This document shows, one piece after another, positions 8,888 through 16,923 of a DNA stretch of 64,000 nucleotides; the stretch's first letter is position 1, and each line of letters opens with the position of its first letter. Below the pieces are notes generated by a model. The model was given only the letters and a program-made list of their open reading frames with translations, ran no database searches and was not told the origin of the DNA. The stretch comes from Pseudochelatococcus contaminans. Its GTDB lineage: Bacteria > Pseudomonadota > Alphaproteobacteria > Rhizobiales > Beijerinckiaceae. Position numbers and translations under genes: made by a program. The stretch lies in the NCBI RefSeq assembly GCF_014195635.1, contig NZ_JACICC010000005.1:186001-250000 (forward strand), written 5' to 3'.

Positions 8888-9307
8888 CTACCGAATGCGG
8901 TCTGCGAGTGCTGATTTCAGTTCTGCGCTGGCCTGAAGCGCGCCGAGCACGGTGATGGATGCGATGGTTGCGAGCGCAAGCTCAGGCGTCACGTCGGCGG
9001 CGATGCGCGCCAATCCCACCACCTTGATGTGGAGTTTCTCGCCGGCATCCCTCACCGCCTCCAGATCCGCCCGGCTATAGTCGCGCAGTCCCAGTTCCAG
9101 CGTATGCCGCTCTATCGACTGTGCAACAGTTTCGGCATGAGTGGCGAGCTGATTGCGGATCGCCGTGCGGATAAAGTCGGTGCGGTTGGAATAAAACCCC
9201 TCCTGCACCAGAAGATCGACCCGGCCAAGATCGACATAACCGAGGTTGATGGTGATCTTCTCGGACTCACCGCCCTTGTCGCGTAGCCTGTGAACGTTAT
9301 TGGTCAT
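8888..9307 (-). CDS. CopG/ribbon-helix-helix family regulator
   Basis: 139 residues from the ATG at 9307, with GGAGAG five bases upstream. Residues 15-60 (KITINLGYVDLGRVDLLVQE, then GFYSNRTDFIRTAIRNQL) form a ribbon-helix-helix DNA-binding fold, which dimerises to bind operators. The rest is a helical tail with an Ala/Leu-rich C-terminus. It lies directly upstream of the PHB-depolymerase-type gene and is probably co-transcribed with it, so autoregulation of the pair is the simplest role. An antitoxin role is unlikely because no toxin gene is adjacent. Confidence 0.8.
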   Translation of the reverse strand: MTNNVHRLRDKGGESEKITINLGYVDLGRVDLLVQEGFYSNRTDFIRTAIRNQLATHAETVAQSIERHTLELGLRDYSRADLEAVRDAGEKLHIKVVGLARIAADVTPELALATIASITVLGALQASAELKSALADRIR

Positions 9308-9431
9308 CGCACTCTCCATCTGCATGGATGGTATATGGATGCCAAGGAGATGGCTTTCAACGTGCGGCTATGACTTTTCTCACCTTGTTGAGCAATTTAT
9401 ATTGATCGCAATATTGGCCGCGGCCGCGACG

Positions 9432-9472
9432 AAAAGACAGCGGCGCGATATCCGTTTGTCGGATACCGCGCC
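9432..9472 (-). terminator. Rho-independent terminator of the acx operon
   Basis: Thirteen-base inverted repeat with one mismatch (9442-9454 GGCGCGATATCCG; 9460-9472 CGGATACCGCGCC) and a five-base loop. On the minus strand it is followed by a run containing TTTT (9432-9435). It lies 24 bases past the acxC stop and separates the acx operon from the CopG gene. A TTTT also follows on the plus strand. Confidence 0.75.
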
Positions 9473-9495
9473 GGCTTTTATTCGCAGTTGATCGA

Positions 9496-9996
9496 TCAGG
9501 CGCGCTCTGGAACTGGCAGGCCAAGCCAGTCCTTGTAGAAGGTCTCGATATCCGGCTCGAAATCGTGGATCACCGGATACCAGGGCGTTGGGGCTTCGAC
9601 ATCGAGAAGATCTCCCGAGAGCGGGCAGAAGTACTCCCGAATGACCTGCCATTCCGGGGATGGAGCCATGAGGCGCGGATAGAGTTCTTCAAGCTGCGCG
9701 GCGGTATTCCTGATCCGGATGCGGGCGTGGAGCTTCCAGTTCTGATCCCACTCACAGAAGTCGTGGCCGGCAAGCGAGCGGATCACCCATTTCTTGTCAG
9801 CGAGGCGCTGGACGATGAAAAGCTTTGGCCCGAGCGGCAGTATAATGGGGTCATCCCACGCAACTTGTTCCTGCAAGATTTCCAGATAAATCTGGAAACG
9901 TTCCTTGTCTTTGGGGGTGGAGAGCATCGTGTGCAACGTGTCGCGGTCGATCTTGCCGTCCACCAGATCTTTTATTTTTGCTTTGGTATAGGCCAT
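9496..9996 (-). CDS. acxC: Acetone carboxylase gamma subunit
   Basis: 166 residues (about 19 kDa), start ATG at 9996 with a GGGAGG ribosome site five bases upstream. It begins MAYTKAKIKDLVDGKIDRDT and matches the small gamma subunit of acetone carboxylase in size, sequence style (DDPIILPLGPKLFIVQ, EYFCPLSGDLLDVEAPTPWY) and position. The holoenzyme carboxylates acetone to acetoacetate with ATP and bicarbonate in the cytoplasm; known enzymes are alpha2-beta2-gamma2. It is the last gene of acxABC, 65 bases after acxB, and is followed by a terminator. Confidence 0.93.
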   Translation of the reverse strand: MAYTKAKIKDLVDGKIDRDTLHTMLSTPKDKERFQIYLEILQEQVAWDDPIILPLGPKLFIVQRLADKKWVIRSLAGHDFCEWDQNWKLHARIRIRNTAAQLEELYPRLMAPSPEWQVIREYFCPLSGDLLDVEAPTPWYPVIHDFEPDIETFYKDWLGLPVPERA

Positions 9997-10061
9997 CGGT
10001 TCCTCCCTGGATTGGCCTTGAGCATATGGCCCGTATCCCGGAGGACACGGGCCCGGCGCAC

Positions 10062-12377
10062 TTACTCCTCGACGAACTGAACTGTTTTGACATCCGGCAG
10101 TTCGGAGATATCCATGGAATACTCCCGCCCGTAGGATGGGATCGGCAGATCGGCCTCCAGGAGCTTCCAGTCGTCCGGCAGTTGCCAGAATTGACGGAAC
10201 GACTGCTCGAAGCGCGGCCCCAGCTTGAACGAAGCCGCGAACATCTGCTGTACATGGACGCCTGCATCCTTGGCCAGAATGCGTTCGCGCTCCTGCTTGA
10301 TCCACTCACCCGTTGGAACCGACTCGGCCAGTCGCGCCTTGCGGATCGACTTGCGTTTCGCCTCCGTCGCGGCAGTGTCCACGCCTTTCCGGCCGTCCCC
10401 GGCATTCGACAGGATCACGCCATAGACGCTTTCGGCGAAACGTTCGAGCAGATAACCACCATTCACGTCATCAGCCACCGCCTGTGGCTCGCGGTCGAGC
10501 GGATCGCCGAAGCCGGGGCCACCACGCATGTAGTTCAGATAAAGGTCATAGTCCTTGAACATGGCCTCGGTGGTGATGGCCTGCTTGTCACGCTTGATCC
10601 GGGCATCCGGCAGAAGACCATCGAAAACCGGGCTTTGGGGATCGGTGTCGCCGCCATGCGGAATGTCGCCGCCCGCCGCGATGATCTCCTTCAACCGGGT
10701 GTCATGCGCCTCGAACCGATAGCCCGAGGCCGCCGGATAGCCGCCCATAAGCCCCCAGTCGGATGAGATATGGCCGTTGCCCATGAAGAACATCGTCCAG
10801 TCCTTGGCATTCCAGACCATACGGAGACTCTCGAAGCCGCAGCCGCCGCGATACTTGCCCGCACCGCCAGAGGATGCCTTGATCTGGCGTCCCAGGTAGA
10901 CAAGCGGTTCGGCCAGCTCCCAGATTTCCATGTCACCCATGTCGCCTTCCGGGTTCCAAACGGCGGCGGCGTGACTGATGCCATCCTTGTGGGCGGAAGC
11001 GCCGACGCCGTTGGCCGCGCATTCGAACGAGTTGACGGCGTGGATCTCGTCATACTGATTGAAGCCGCCGCCCTGCAGCCAGTTCGAGGTGTTGGCGTTG
11101 CCGGCATTGACCTCCTCCAGATAACCGCGCCCAAAGTAGCTGCGCGACAAGCCACGCCACAGCGCTGTCCAACTGGATACGAGGAAGTGCCATGAGTAGC
11201 TGAAGGCCACTCGCCGGTCATCGGGATTCATCCACGTGCCTTTGGGCAGGCGGAATTCCGTTCCGTAGGCGGCGCCGTCATTGATCATCTCGGTCGGGAT
11301 GATCGACTGGGTCATCATCACCCAGATGCCCGATGTGAAGCTGACCTGATGGGCGTTGTAGGTGTGCCAGCCCCAGCGCGACGATCCCTCGAAGTCGAGC
11401 CGCCACGTGCCGTCGCCGCGAATGGTGATTTCCGACGGCGTGTGCATAATTGTGTCGAGCTTGGCGAAGTCGGACGGCACGCGGACATCCTCATGCGCAT
11501 AGGGCACGTCCACAAAACCCACCTGGCGATACTTGCCGGGAATGGTCATCGCCTTGATGCGCGCCTGAAGGCCGACCCGGCCATGCTCGACTGACTCGTA
11601 GGCGAACTTCCAGTAAGCATCGATGCCCTCGTCGGCAATCACCTCCTCAACCAGCTTGCGGATCATGTGGCAGCCGGCAACGCGGGTGCGCTCATCCAGC
11701 ATCCAGTAGCGCGTCGTGCGCACCATGCGCTGCGATTCATGCAGCCAGTCGCGTTTAAGAACGTCGTCCTCACCGATTTTGCGGCAGGTGATGGAGTATC
11801 CGTCGCCAAACCGCTGCACCTGCCCGGTGGACATCGAACCGGGACCGACCGATCCGGTATCGATGACGTGTGTCACGCCCCCGACCCATCCGATCAGCTC
11901 TCCCTCATGAAAAATCGGTACGATGGTGTGAATGTCGCAAGGATGGACGTTGCCAATGAGACTGTCATTGTTGCAGAAGATGTCCTTGTCCTTGATGCCG
12001 GGATTTTGCTCCCATTCGTTCTCGATCATGTATTTGATCGCGGCACCCATCGTTCCAACGTGGATGATGATGCCCGTGGACGTCAGTATGGAATCCCCCG
12101 CCGCGTTATAAAGGGTGAAGCACAGTTCGCCTTCTTGTTCCACGATTGGCGATGCTGCGATCTTCTTGGCGGTCTCGCGCGCATCGACGACGCCTGCCCG
12201 CAGCCTCGAAAACAGCTTGTTGTATTTGATCGGGTCACTGTCGCGCAGTTCCATCCGCTCAAGTCCAGCATAGTGCTTTGTTCGCTTAGTGGCCTCCATC
12301 AGCCTGTCACGGTGCTGTTTGAGCGTCTCGCCGCCGCGCACGATGCCGCGGGTCTTGACTGAAGTTTGAATGTTCAT
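10062..12377 (-). CDS. acxB: Acetone carboxylase alpha subunit (HyuB-like)
   Basis: 771 residues, hydantoinase B/oxoprolinase-like family, 85-kDa class as in the known alpha subunit. His145 and Asp148 (NVHPCDIH) and His170 (GVTHVID) have the same spacing as the Mn(II) ligands I recall for the Xanthobacter enzyme (H150, D153, H175). This supports an intact active site that carboxylates acetone enolate formed by phosphorylation. Start ATG at 12377 with GGAGAGAG upstream. Only 22 bases separate it from acxA. No truncation or frameshift is seen. Confidence 0.95.
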   Translation of the reverse strand: MNIQTSVKTRGIVRGGETLKQHRDRLMEATKRTKHYAGLERMELRDSDPIKYNKLFSRLRAGVVDARETAKKIAASPIVEQEGELCFTLYNAAGDSILTSTGIIIHVGTMGAAIKYMIENEWEQNPGIKDKDIFCNNDSLIGNVHPCDIHTIVPIFHEGELIGWVGGVTHVIDTGSVGPGSMSTGQVQRFGDGYSITCRKIGEDDVLKRDWLHESQRMVRTTRYWMLDERTRVAGCHMIRKLVEEVIADEGIDAYWKFAYESVEHGRVGLQARIKAMTIPGKYRQVGFVDVPYAHEDVRVPSDFAKLDTIMHTPSEITIRGDGTWRLDFEGSSRWGWHTYNAHQVSFTSGIWVMMTQSIIPTEMINDGAAYGTEFRLPKGTWMNPDDRRVAFSYSWHFLVSSWTALWRGLSRSYFGRGYLEEVNAGNANTSNWLQGGGFNQYDEIHAVNSFECAANGVGASAHKDGISHAAAVWNPEGDMGDMEIWELAEPLVYLGRQIKASSGGAGKYRGGCGFESLRMVWNAKDWTMFFMGNGHISSDWGLMGGYPAASGYRFEAHDTRLKEIIAAGGDIPHGGDTDPQSPVFDGLLPDARIKRDKQAITTEAMFKDYDLYLNYMRGGPGFGDPLDREPQAVADDVNGGYLLERFAESVYGVILSNAGDGRKGVDTAATEAKRKSIRKARLAESVPTGEWIKQERERILAKDAGVHVQQMFAASFKLGPRFEQSFRQFWQLPDDWKLLEADLPIPSYGREYSMDISELPDVKTVQFVEE

Positions 12378-12399
12378 TGTCTCTCTCCTCCCCGAGAAA

Positions 12400-14553
12400 T
12401 CAGACTTCTTTCAGGTGGAACAGGCGGTGCCCATCGAGGAACGTTTCAAAGCCGCTGGGAACGACGAAAGTCGTGGCATCGGATTCGATGATTGCGGGGC
12501 CGGTGATGCGATTGCCCGGTCGCAGCGTCTCCATCTGGTAAAGCTGCGCATCGACCCATTTCTTGTGACGATAGAACTTGCGGACTCCCAGTTTCGCCTC
12601 TTCTGGCGGGGCTTCAGGGCCAAGTTCTTCCTTCGGGATCTTTGGCTTCGGGATCGGCACCGTGCCGCGCATGATCGCCCCGGTGACGGAATAGCCAAGC
12701 TCCGGCGACCGCGCCGCGGCCGCATAGACACGGCCATAGGTTTCGTTGAAAGCTTCAACCAGCTTGTCCCAGTCCTCGGCCGTGCGGGCTTCCGTGATCG
12801 GGGATTCGATTTCCAGATCGTTCAACTGTCCACGATACTGCATGCGGAAACCCGGCTGCAGCTTGACCTTGTCGGGGGTGTAGCCGTTGATTTCGAATTC
12901 TTCGAGCACCCGCTCCTTCAACTCCTGCCAGGCGGCCTGCAAGGTTTTGGACTGGGCCACCTTCAAGTCGTCGGAGGCATCGACCGCGATGTTGATGTCG
13001 AGCGACTTGTCGTAACGGTATTCGAAGTCCGCCGCCGCGCAGCCAAAGGCGCTGAACCCGGCTGCCCAGGCCGGCACTATGACATCCTCAAAGCCCAGCC
13101 CTTCGGTGTAGCCATAGGTATGGACTGGCCCCGCGCCGCCATAGCTGAAACAGACGAAGGCCTCTGGCGTCGAGCCCTTGCCCGAGATCATCGAGCGCAG
13201 GTAGTCGCGCAGGTCGCTGTCGAGAAGCTCGATCACGCCCGCTGCCGCTTCTTCGACTGACAGACCGAGCGGATCGGCGATCTGCTCCTTCATTGCGTTC
13301 CATGCACGTTCACGATCCAGCTTGATCTGCCCGCCGAGGAAGTTATCCGGGTTGAGGTAGCCGAGGATGACGTGGCAATCGGAAATCGTCACTGTCTCGA
13401 TGCCCGACTCCGCCCAGCAAACGCCGACGCGGTAGCCGGCGGAATCCGGCCCCAGCTTGATCGCTTTCGTATAAGGATCGAGACGGATGTATGAGCCCGC
13501 CCCTGCGCCCACAGTGTCCATGGCCACCAGCGGCAACGACAGCACCAGCCGGGCCATGTCCGGATCGTTGCGAATGGTCAGTTCGTTCTGGGTAATCAAC
13601 GCCACGTCGAAAGATGTGCCGCCGATATCCGAGCAGGCGATGTTGGAATAGCCCAGCACTTCGCCCAGATATTTCGCACCGATCACGCCGCCGATCGGCC
13701 CCGAGGAAATGGTGCGTGCCAGCTCCTTGGCTTTCCAGGAAATTGTGCCGCCATGTGTCGCCATCACCCGGAAATCGAATTTCGATCCATGATCCTTGAA
13801 GGCCGAACTGATCTTGTTCAGCGTCAGGCGCGATGGCTCGGCTGCGTAGGCTTCAAGGATCGTGGTGTTCGTGCGATGGGTTTCCTTGCGCACCGGATAG
13901 TAGTCTGTCGAGGCAAAGACGGGAATCTTCTTGCCGGATTTCTCGACCTCTTCCAGCACGATATCGCGCACGCGGCGCTCATGGTCTGGATTGCGGTAGC
14001 TATGGAGCAAGGAGATCACGATCCCCTCGACATCCTGCCCGATCAGGTCACGCGCCGCCTGCCGGGCGGTTTCCTCGCGCAGCGGAATAACCACAGTGCC
14101 CGACATGTCCACCCGCTCCATTACGCCGCGGGTCAGATGCCGCGGCACCAGCGGCTCGTCATAGTAGTGAGTGTTCAGGTGGATGCGATCTTCATAGGCA
14201 AAGCCGAGATAGGCCTGGATCGCGCGCCCCATGCGATGGAAATCTTCCATTCCCGCATTCACGATCAGCCCGCACCGCAGCCCCTTACGCTGCACCACCC
14301 GGTTAAGCATGGCGGTGCCGGAATAGACGCCGGTCTGAATCTCGCCAAGCGCGTCCTCCAGCGTGAGGCCCCAGTGTTCCAGCCCCTCTTTCGCGCTGGC
14401 GATCAGGCCGATCGCTTCGTTCTGAGGCGTCGATTGCGCTTTGCCGACGACGAAGTCGCCATCGCTGTCGACAAAGAAAGTATCAGTCATCGTTCCGCCG
14501 GCGTCGATGCCCAGCACCTGCACGCTGCGATTGGATTGATTGCCCAATGACAC
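12400..14553 (-). CDS. acxA: Acetone carboxylase beta subunit (HyuA-like)
   Basis: 717 residues with a GTG start at 14553, chosen because the strong site AAGGGGAGGA lies eight bases upstream. An ATG at 14577 would translate that ribosome site as MAKGEEET. Hydantoinase A/oxoprolinase fold: N-terminal ATP-binding motif GIDAGGTMTDTFFVD, then a second nucleotide-binding segment DIGGTSFDVAL near residue 300. The subunit phosphorylates acetone and bicarbonate at the expense of ATP in the known enzymes. First gene of acxABC, 137 bases downstream of acxR on the same strand. Confidence 0.94.
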   Translation of the reverse strand: MSLGNQSNRSVQVLGIDAGGTMTDTFFVDSDGDFVVGKAQSTPQNEAIGLIASAKEGLEHWGLTLEDALGEIQTGVYSGTAMLNRVVQRKGLRCGLIVNAGMEDFHRMGRAIQAYLGFAYEDRIHLNTHYYDEPLVPRHLTRGVMERVDMSGTVVIPLREETARQAARDLIGQDVEGIVISLLHSYRNPDHERRVRDIVLEEVEKSGKKIPVFASTDYYPVRKETHRTNTTILEAYAAEPSRLTLNKISSAFKDHGSKFDFRVMATHGGTISWKAKELARTISSGPIGGVIGAKYLGEVLGYSNIACSDIGGTSFDVALITQNELTIRNDPDMARLVLSLPLVAMDTVGAGAGSYIRLDPYTKAIKLGPDSAGYRVGVCWAESGIETVTISDCHVILGYLNPDNFLGGQIKLDRERAWNAMKEQIADPLGLSVEEAAAGVIELLDSDLRDYLRSMISGKGSTPEAFVCFSYGGAGPVHTYGYTEGLGFEDVIVPAWAAGFSAFGCAAADFEYRYDKSLDINIAVDASDDLKVAQSKTLQAAWQELKERVLEEFEINGYTPDKVKLQPGFRMQYRGQLNDLEIESPITEARTAEDWDKLVEAFNETYGRVYAAAARSPELGYSVTGAIMRGTVPIPKPKIPKEELGPEAPPEEAKLGVRKFYRHKKWVDAQLYQMETLRPGNRITGPAIIESDATTFVVPSGFETFLDGHRLFHLKEV

Positions 14554-14656
14554 AGTTTCTTCCTCCCCTTTCGCCATCTGTCCGTGGCGTCAGGAAAGGA
14601 TGCATTCTGGGAGCATAGCCGTGTTGTCCGGTTTTCGAACATTTCGTCGGACATGC

Positions 14657-14672
14657 TGCGGACGCAATGCCG
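14657..14672 (-). promoter_or_regulatory. Candidate sigma-54-like -24/-12 element before acxA
   Basis: In the acxR-acxA gap the minus strand reads CGGCATTGCGTCCGCA, which has the GG-N10-GC spacing of a sigma-54 promoter but only partial agreement with TGGCAC-N5-TTGCA. It lies about 100 bases before the acxA GTG. The adjacent regulator lacks GAFTGA, so sigma-54 dependence is doubtful. Confidence 0.25.
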
Positions 14673-14690
14673 CGCCGCAAACGACCGCAC

Positions 14691-16511
14691 TCAACGACGC
14701 CGGCGCGCTACGCCATATTGATCGAGCTTGAGATAGAGCGTCGAACGCGAAATCCCCAAGCGGCGCGCGACTTCGGACATGTTGCCGCCCGCTGCGGCGA
14801 CGGCATCGAGAATATCGGCCCGCTCGCGCTCGCGAAGAGAATCTTCACGGCGCGTTGCAAGCGTCGTAATCTGCGGGGGCAGGTCCGGCACGTCGATCAG
14901 CCGGTTGAGGGACGTTGCGGAGAGCGATTCAATCAGATTGCGCAACTCCCGCAAATTGCCGGGCCATGTGTGTGCCCGCAGCCGCATCATTGCCGCCGGG
15001 GTGAAGCGCAGCGGTTTGCCATGGCGCTGGACGGAGTAAAGCGCTGCGAAGTCACGCACCAGACTGTCGATGGAATCCCGGCGCTCAGCCAGGCTCGGCA
15101 ATCGCAGGGTGGCTGCCGCAATGCGAAAGTGCAACTCACTGCGCAACTCTCCGCTGGCCATTTTCTCATCCAGACAGACAGACGATAATGTCAGTACCTG
15201 CAACGGCGCTGCCGCCGTGCGAACCAGATGCGCAAGCGCCTGCGCAACGAGGGGCTGCGCCATTTGCGGCGTCTCAGCGGGTTCATCAAGACAGAGCGTG
15301 CCGCCCATTCTGGCAAGGCGTGCGAGGCGCGCGCTGAAATCTGCCCCCGCGCGCAGGGTCTCGCAATCCAGCAAGCTGCAATCGAAGATTTCAAATGGCC
15401 GCGTCGCGAGCGGACCGTGAGCGTGCAGCGAACGAGCAAGTGTTTCCTTGCCGCTGCCGACAGCACCCTCAATCAGCAGCGGCACCCCGCTTTCGACGAT
15501 CCGCACGGCTTTTGCGCAAAGACGCTCCATCTCCGGATCGGTATCGGCAATCTGTCGCAGGCTGATTTCCGGGTTAGAAAGAGGTCTGCTTCTGCCCCCG
15601 GAGCGGCGCATCGAGACCAGAACACCGAGCGGCCCACCTTCGCCGTCAAGAACCTCGACGCCGGCATCCGGCAACGCTTCCTGCATTCTCTCGGCAAGCT
15701 GGTGAGGATCGTCTCCGGTTTCTTCGGGCAGCTCGCGAAGAATGGCACAGCCACCAAGAGCGCTCTTCGTCGCGTCGCCCGCACTTGCGCTCGACCAGAC
15801 GGGCCGGCCAAAGCGGTCGAAAAGCACGACCGCATCGCCGGAAAGCGAAGGCTTGCGCGATAGCAGTTGCTCCAGCATGAGGCTCTGCTCCCGCAACCCC
15901 GTGCTTCGCAGCGCCTCCTCGATCTGCAAAGCCAGCGTGACGGACAATATCGCAACCTGGGCGAAAGCCTCACCTGACGGCCCGGAGATATCCACCACGC
16001 CGAGCCTGCGACCAGTGAATGGGTCATGGATCGGCGCCGCGGCACAGGACCAACGCTGGATGGCCTCGCAGAAATGCTCGACACCGCTAATGGTCACGGG
16101 CTTGCCCAGATGGAGCGCAGTGCCGATAGCGTTGGTGCCGATGGCTCCCTCGTCCCAGTGCCCTCCGGGATACAGGTGGTTTTCCTCACCACGGGACAAA
16201 ATCCGGACATCGCCAGCCGCGTCCGTGACGATGCCATCTGGATTGCACAGGAGCAGGATTGCCCCCGCATCGTTGAGCATGTAACCGGCACGCCGAATGG
16301 CCGCCTGCGCCGCGTTGCGCAGGCGTGCATTGCGCGCTCTAATGGCTTGCAACTCGTCCTGGGCAACACTCGGTGCGCGTTCGCGGGTCTCGATCTCTCT
16401 GATGTCTCGCGATCTGACCCAGGATCTGAGCACGATCTCCCGGATGCTGGGGGGTACACTCCCCAACGCACGGAATCGCTCCCAGTCCTCCTTCTGGATG
16501 CTTTCCGTCAT
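14691..16511 (-). CDS. acxR: AcxR-like Fis-type regulator of acetone carboxylase
   Basis: 606 residues from the ATG at 16511 (GAAAGG about 12 bases upstream). Residues 70-200 form a GAF-type sensor region (GDVRILSRGEE...GAIGTNAIGTALHL...CAAAPIHDPFTGRRLGVVDI), as in AcoR/AcxR. The central region is an AAA+ domain with Walker A EGAVGSGKE, Walker B-like GGTLCLDEPAE and the WPGNLRELRNLIE motif. The C-terminus is a Fis helix-turn-helix (GGNMSEVARRLGISRSTLYL). The GAFTGA loop that contacts sigma-54 is missing, and the segment between Walker A and B is shortened. Upstream of acxABC on the same strand; the likely effector is acetone or a related ketone or alcohol. Confidence 0.85.
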   Translation of the reverse strand: MTESIQKEDWERFRALGSVPPSIREIVLRSWVRSRDIREIETRERAPSVAQDELQAIRARNARLRNAAQAAIRRAGYMLNDAGAILLLCNPDGIVTDAAGDVRILSRGEENHLYPGGHWDEGAIGTNAIGTALHLGKPVTISGVEHFCEAIQRWSCAAAPIHDPFTGRRLGVVDISGPSGEAFAQVAILSVTLALQIEEALRSTGLREQSLMLEQLLSRKPSLSGDAVVLFDRFGRPVWSSASAGDATKSALGGCAILRELPEETGDDPHQLAERMQEALPDAGVEVLDGEGGPLGVLVSMRRSGGRSRPLSNPEISLRQIADTDPEMERLCAKAVRIVESGVPLLIEGAVGSGKETLARSLHAHGPLATRPFEIFDCSLLDCETLRAGADFSARLARLARMGGTLCLDEPAETPQMAQPLVAQALAHLVRTAAAPLQVLTLSSVCLDEKMASGELRSELHFRIAAATLRLPSLAERRDSIDSLVRDFAALYSVQRHGKPLRFTPAAMMRLRAHTWPGNLRELRNLIESLSATSLNRLIDVPDLPPQITTLATRREDSLRERERADILDAVAAAGGNMSEVARRLGISRSTLYLKLDQYGVARRRR

Positions 16512-16879
16512 TCTTTTTTTGCGCCTTTCATTGAGGCCTTCCAAACATAAGACGGTATGGGGCCTGCAAGTCAAGTGCGTGCGATAGCTTCCCCTGCCCA
16601 CATCGGCGCTGGCGGGACGTTTTGGGCTGACAGGGATCGGAAGTGTTTAAGGCTTGACGTGGTACCCGTTGAAATTCGGCACCGTCATGTTCTGGCTCAT
16701 GTAGCCGGTCTGGTCAGTCATTGTCCTGCATATTCCAACCCGACACTGGTCATGACCCAGAATGACTGCCCGCAAGAGACGATTGCAAAGGTTATCCACT
16801 CTTTGAAGCACAGGCGACTGCAAGATGACGTCTTGCATCGACTGGTTTCAGGCAACGCCGTCCTTGCGGATATGTCGAT
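16512..16879. other. Intergenic region upstream of acxR; no gene recognised
   Basis: This 370-base stretch between the acxR start and the terminator of the permease gene must hold the acxR promoter. A 63-codon minus-strand frame (16647-16838) has no ribosome site or recognisable similarity. I see no clear -35/-10 pair or repeat. Confidence 0.5.
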
Positions 16880-16910
16880 AAAACCATCCCGGGCCGGAGG
16901 TCGGCCCGGG
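16880..16910 (-). terminator. Rho-independent terminator after the amino-acid permease gene
   Basis: Perfect nine-base GC-rich stem CCCGGGCCG/CGGCCCGGG (16888-16896 and 16902-16910) with a five-base loop. On the minus strand it is followed by ATGGTTTTATC. It lies 14 bases after the permease stop. Confidence 0.75.
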
Positions 16911-16923
16911 AGAGAGTTTGGCC

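Noticed and set aside
16647-16838. 63-codon minus-strand frame upstream of acxR
   Set aside because: No ribosome site, no recognisable motifs and it lies in an intergenic leader; likely chance.
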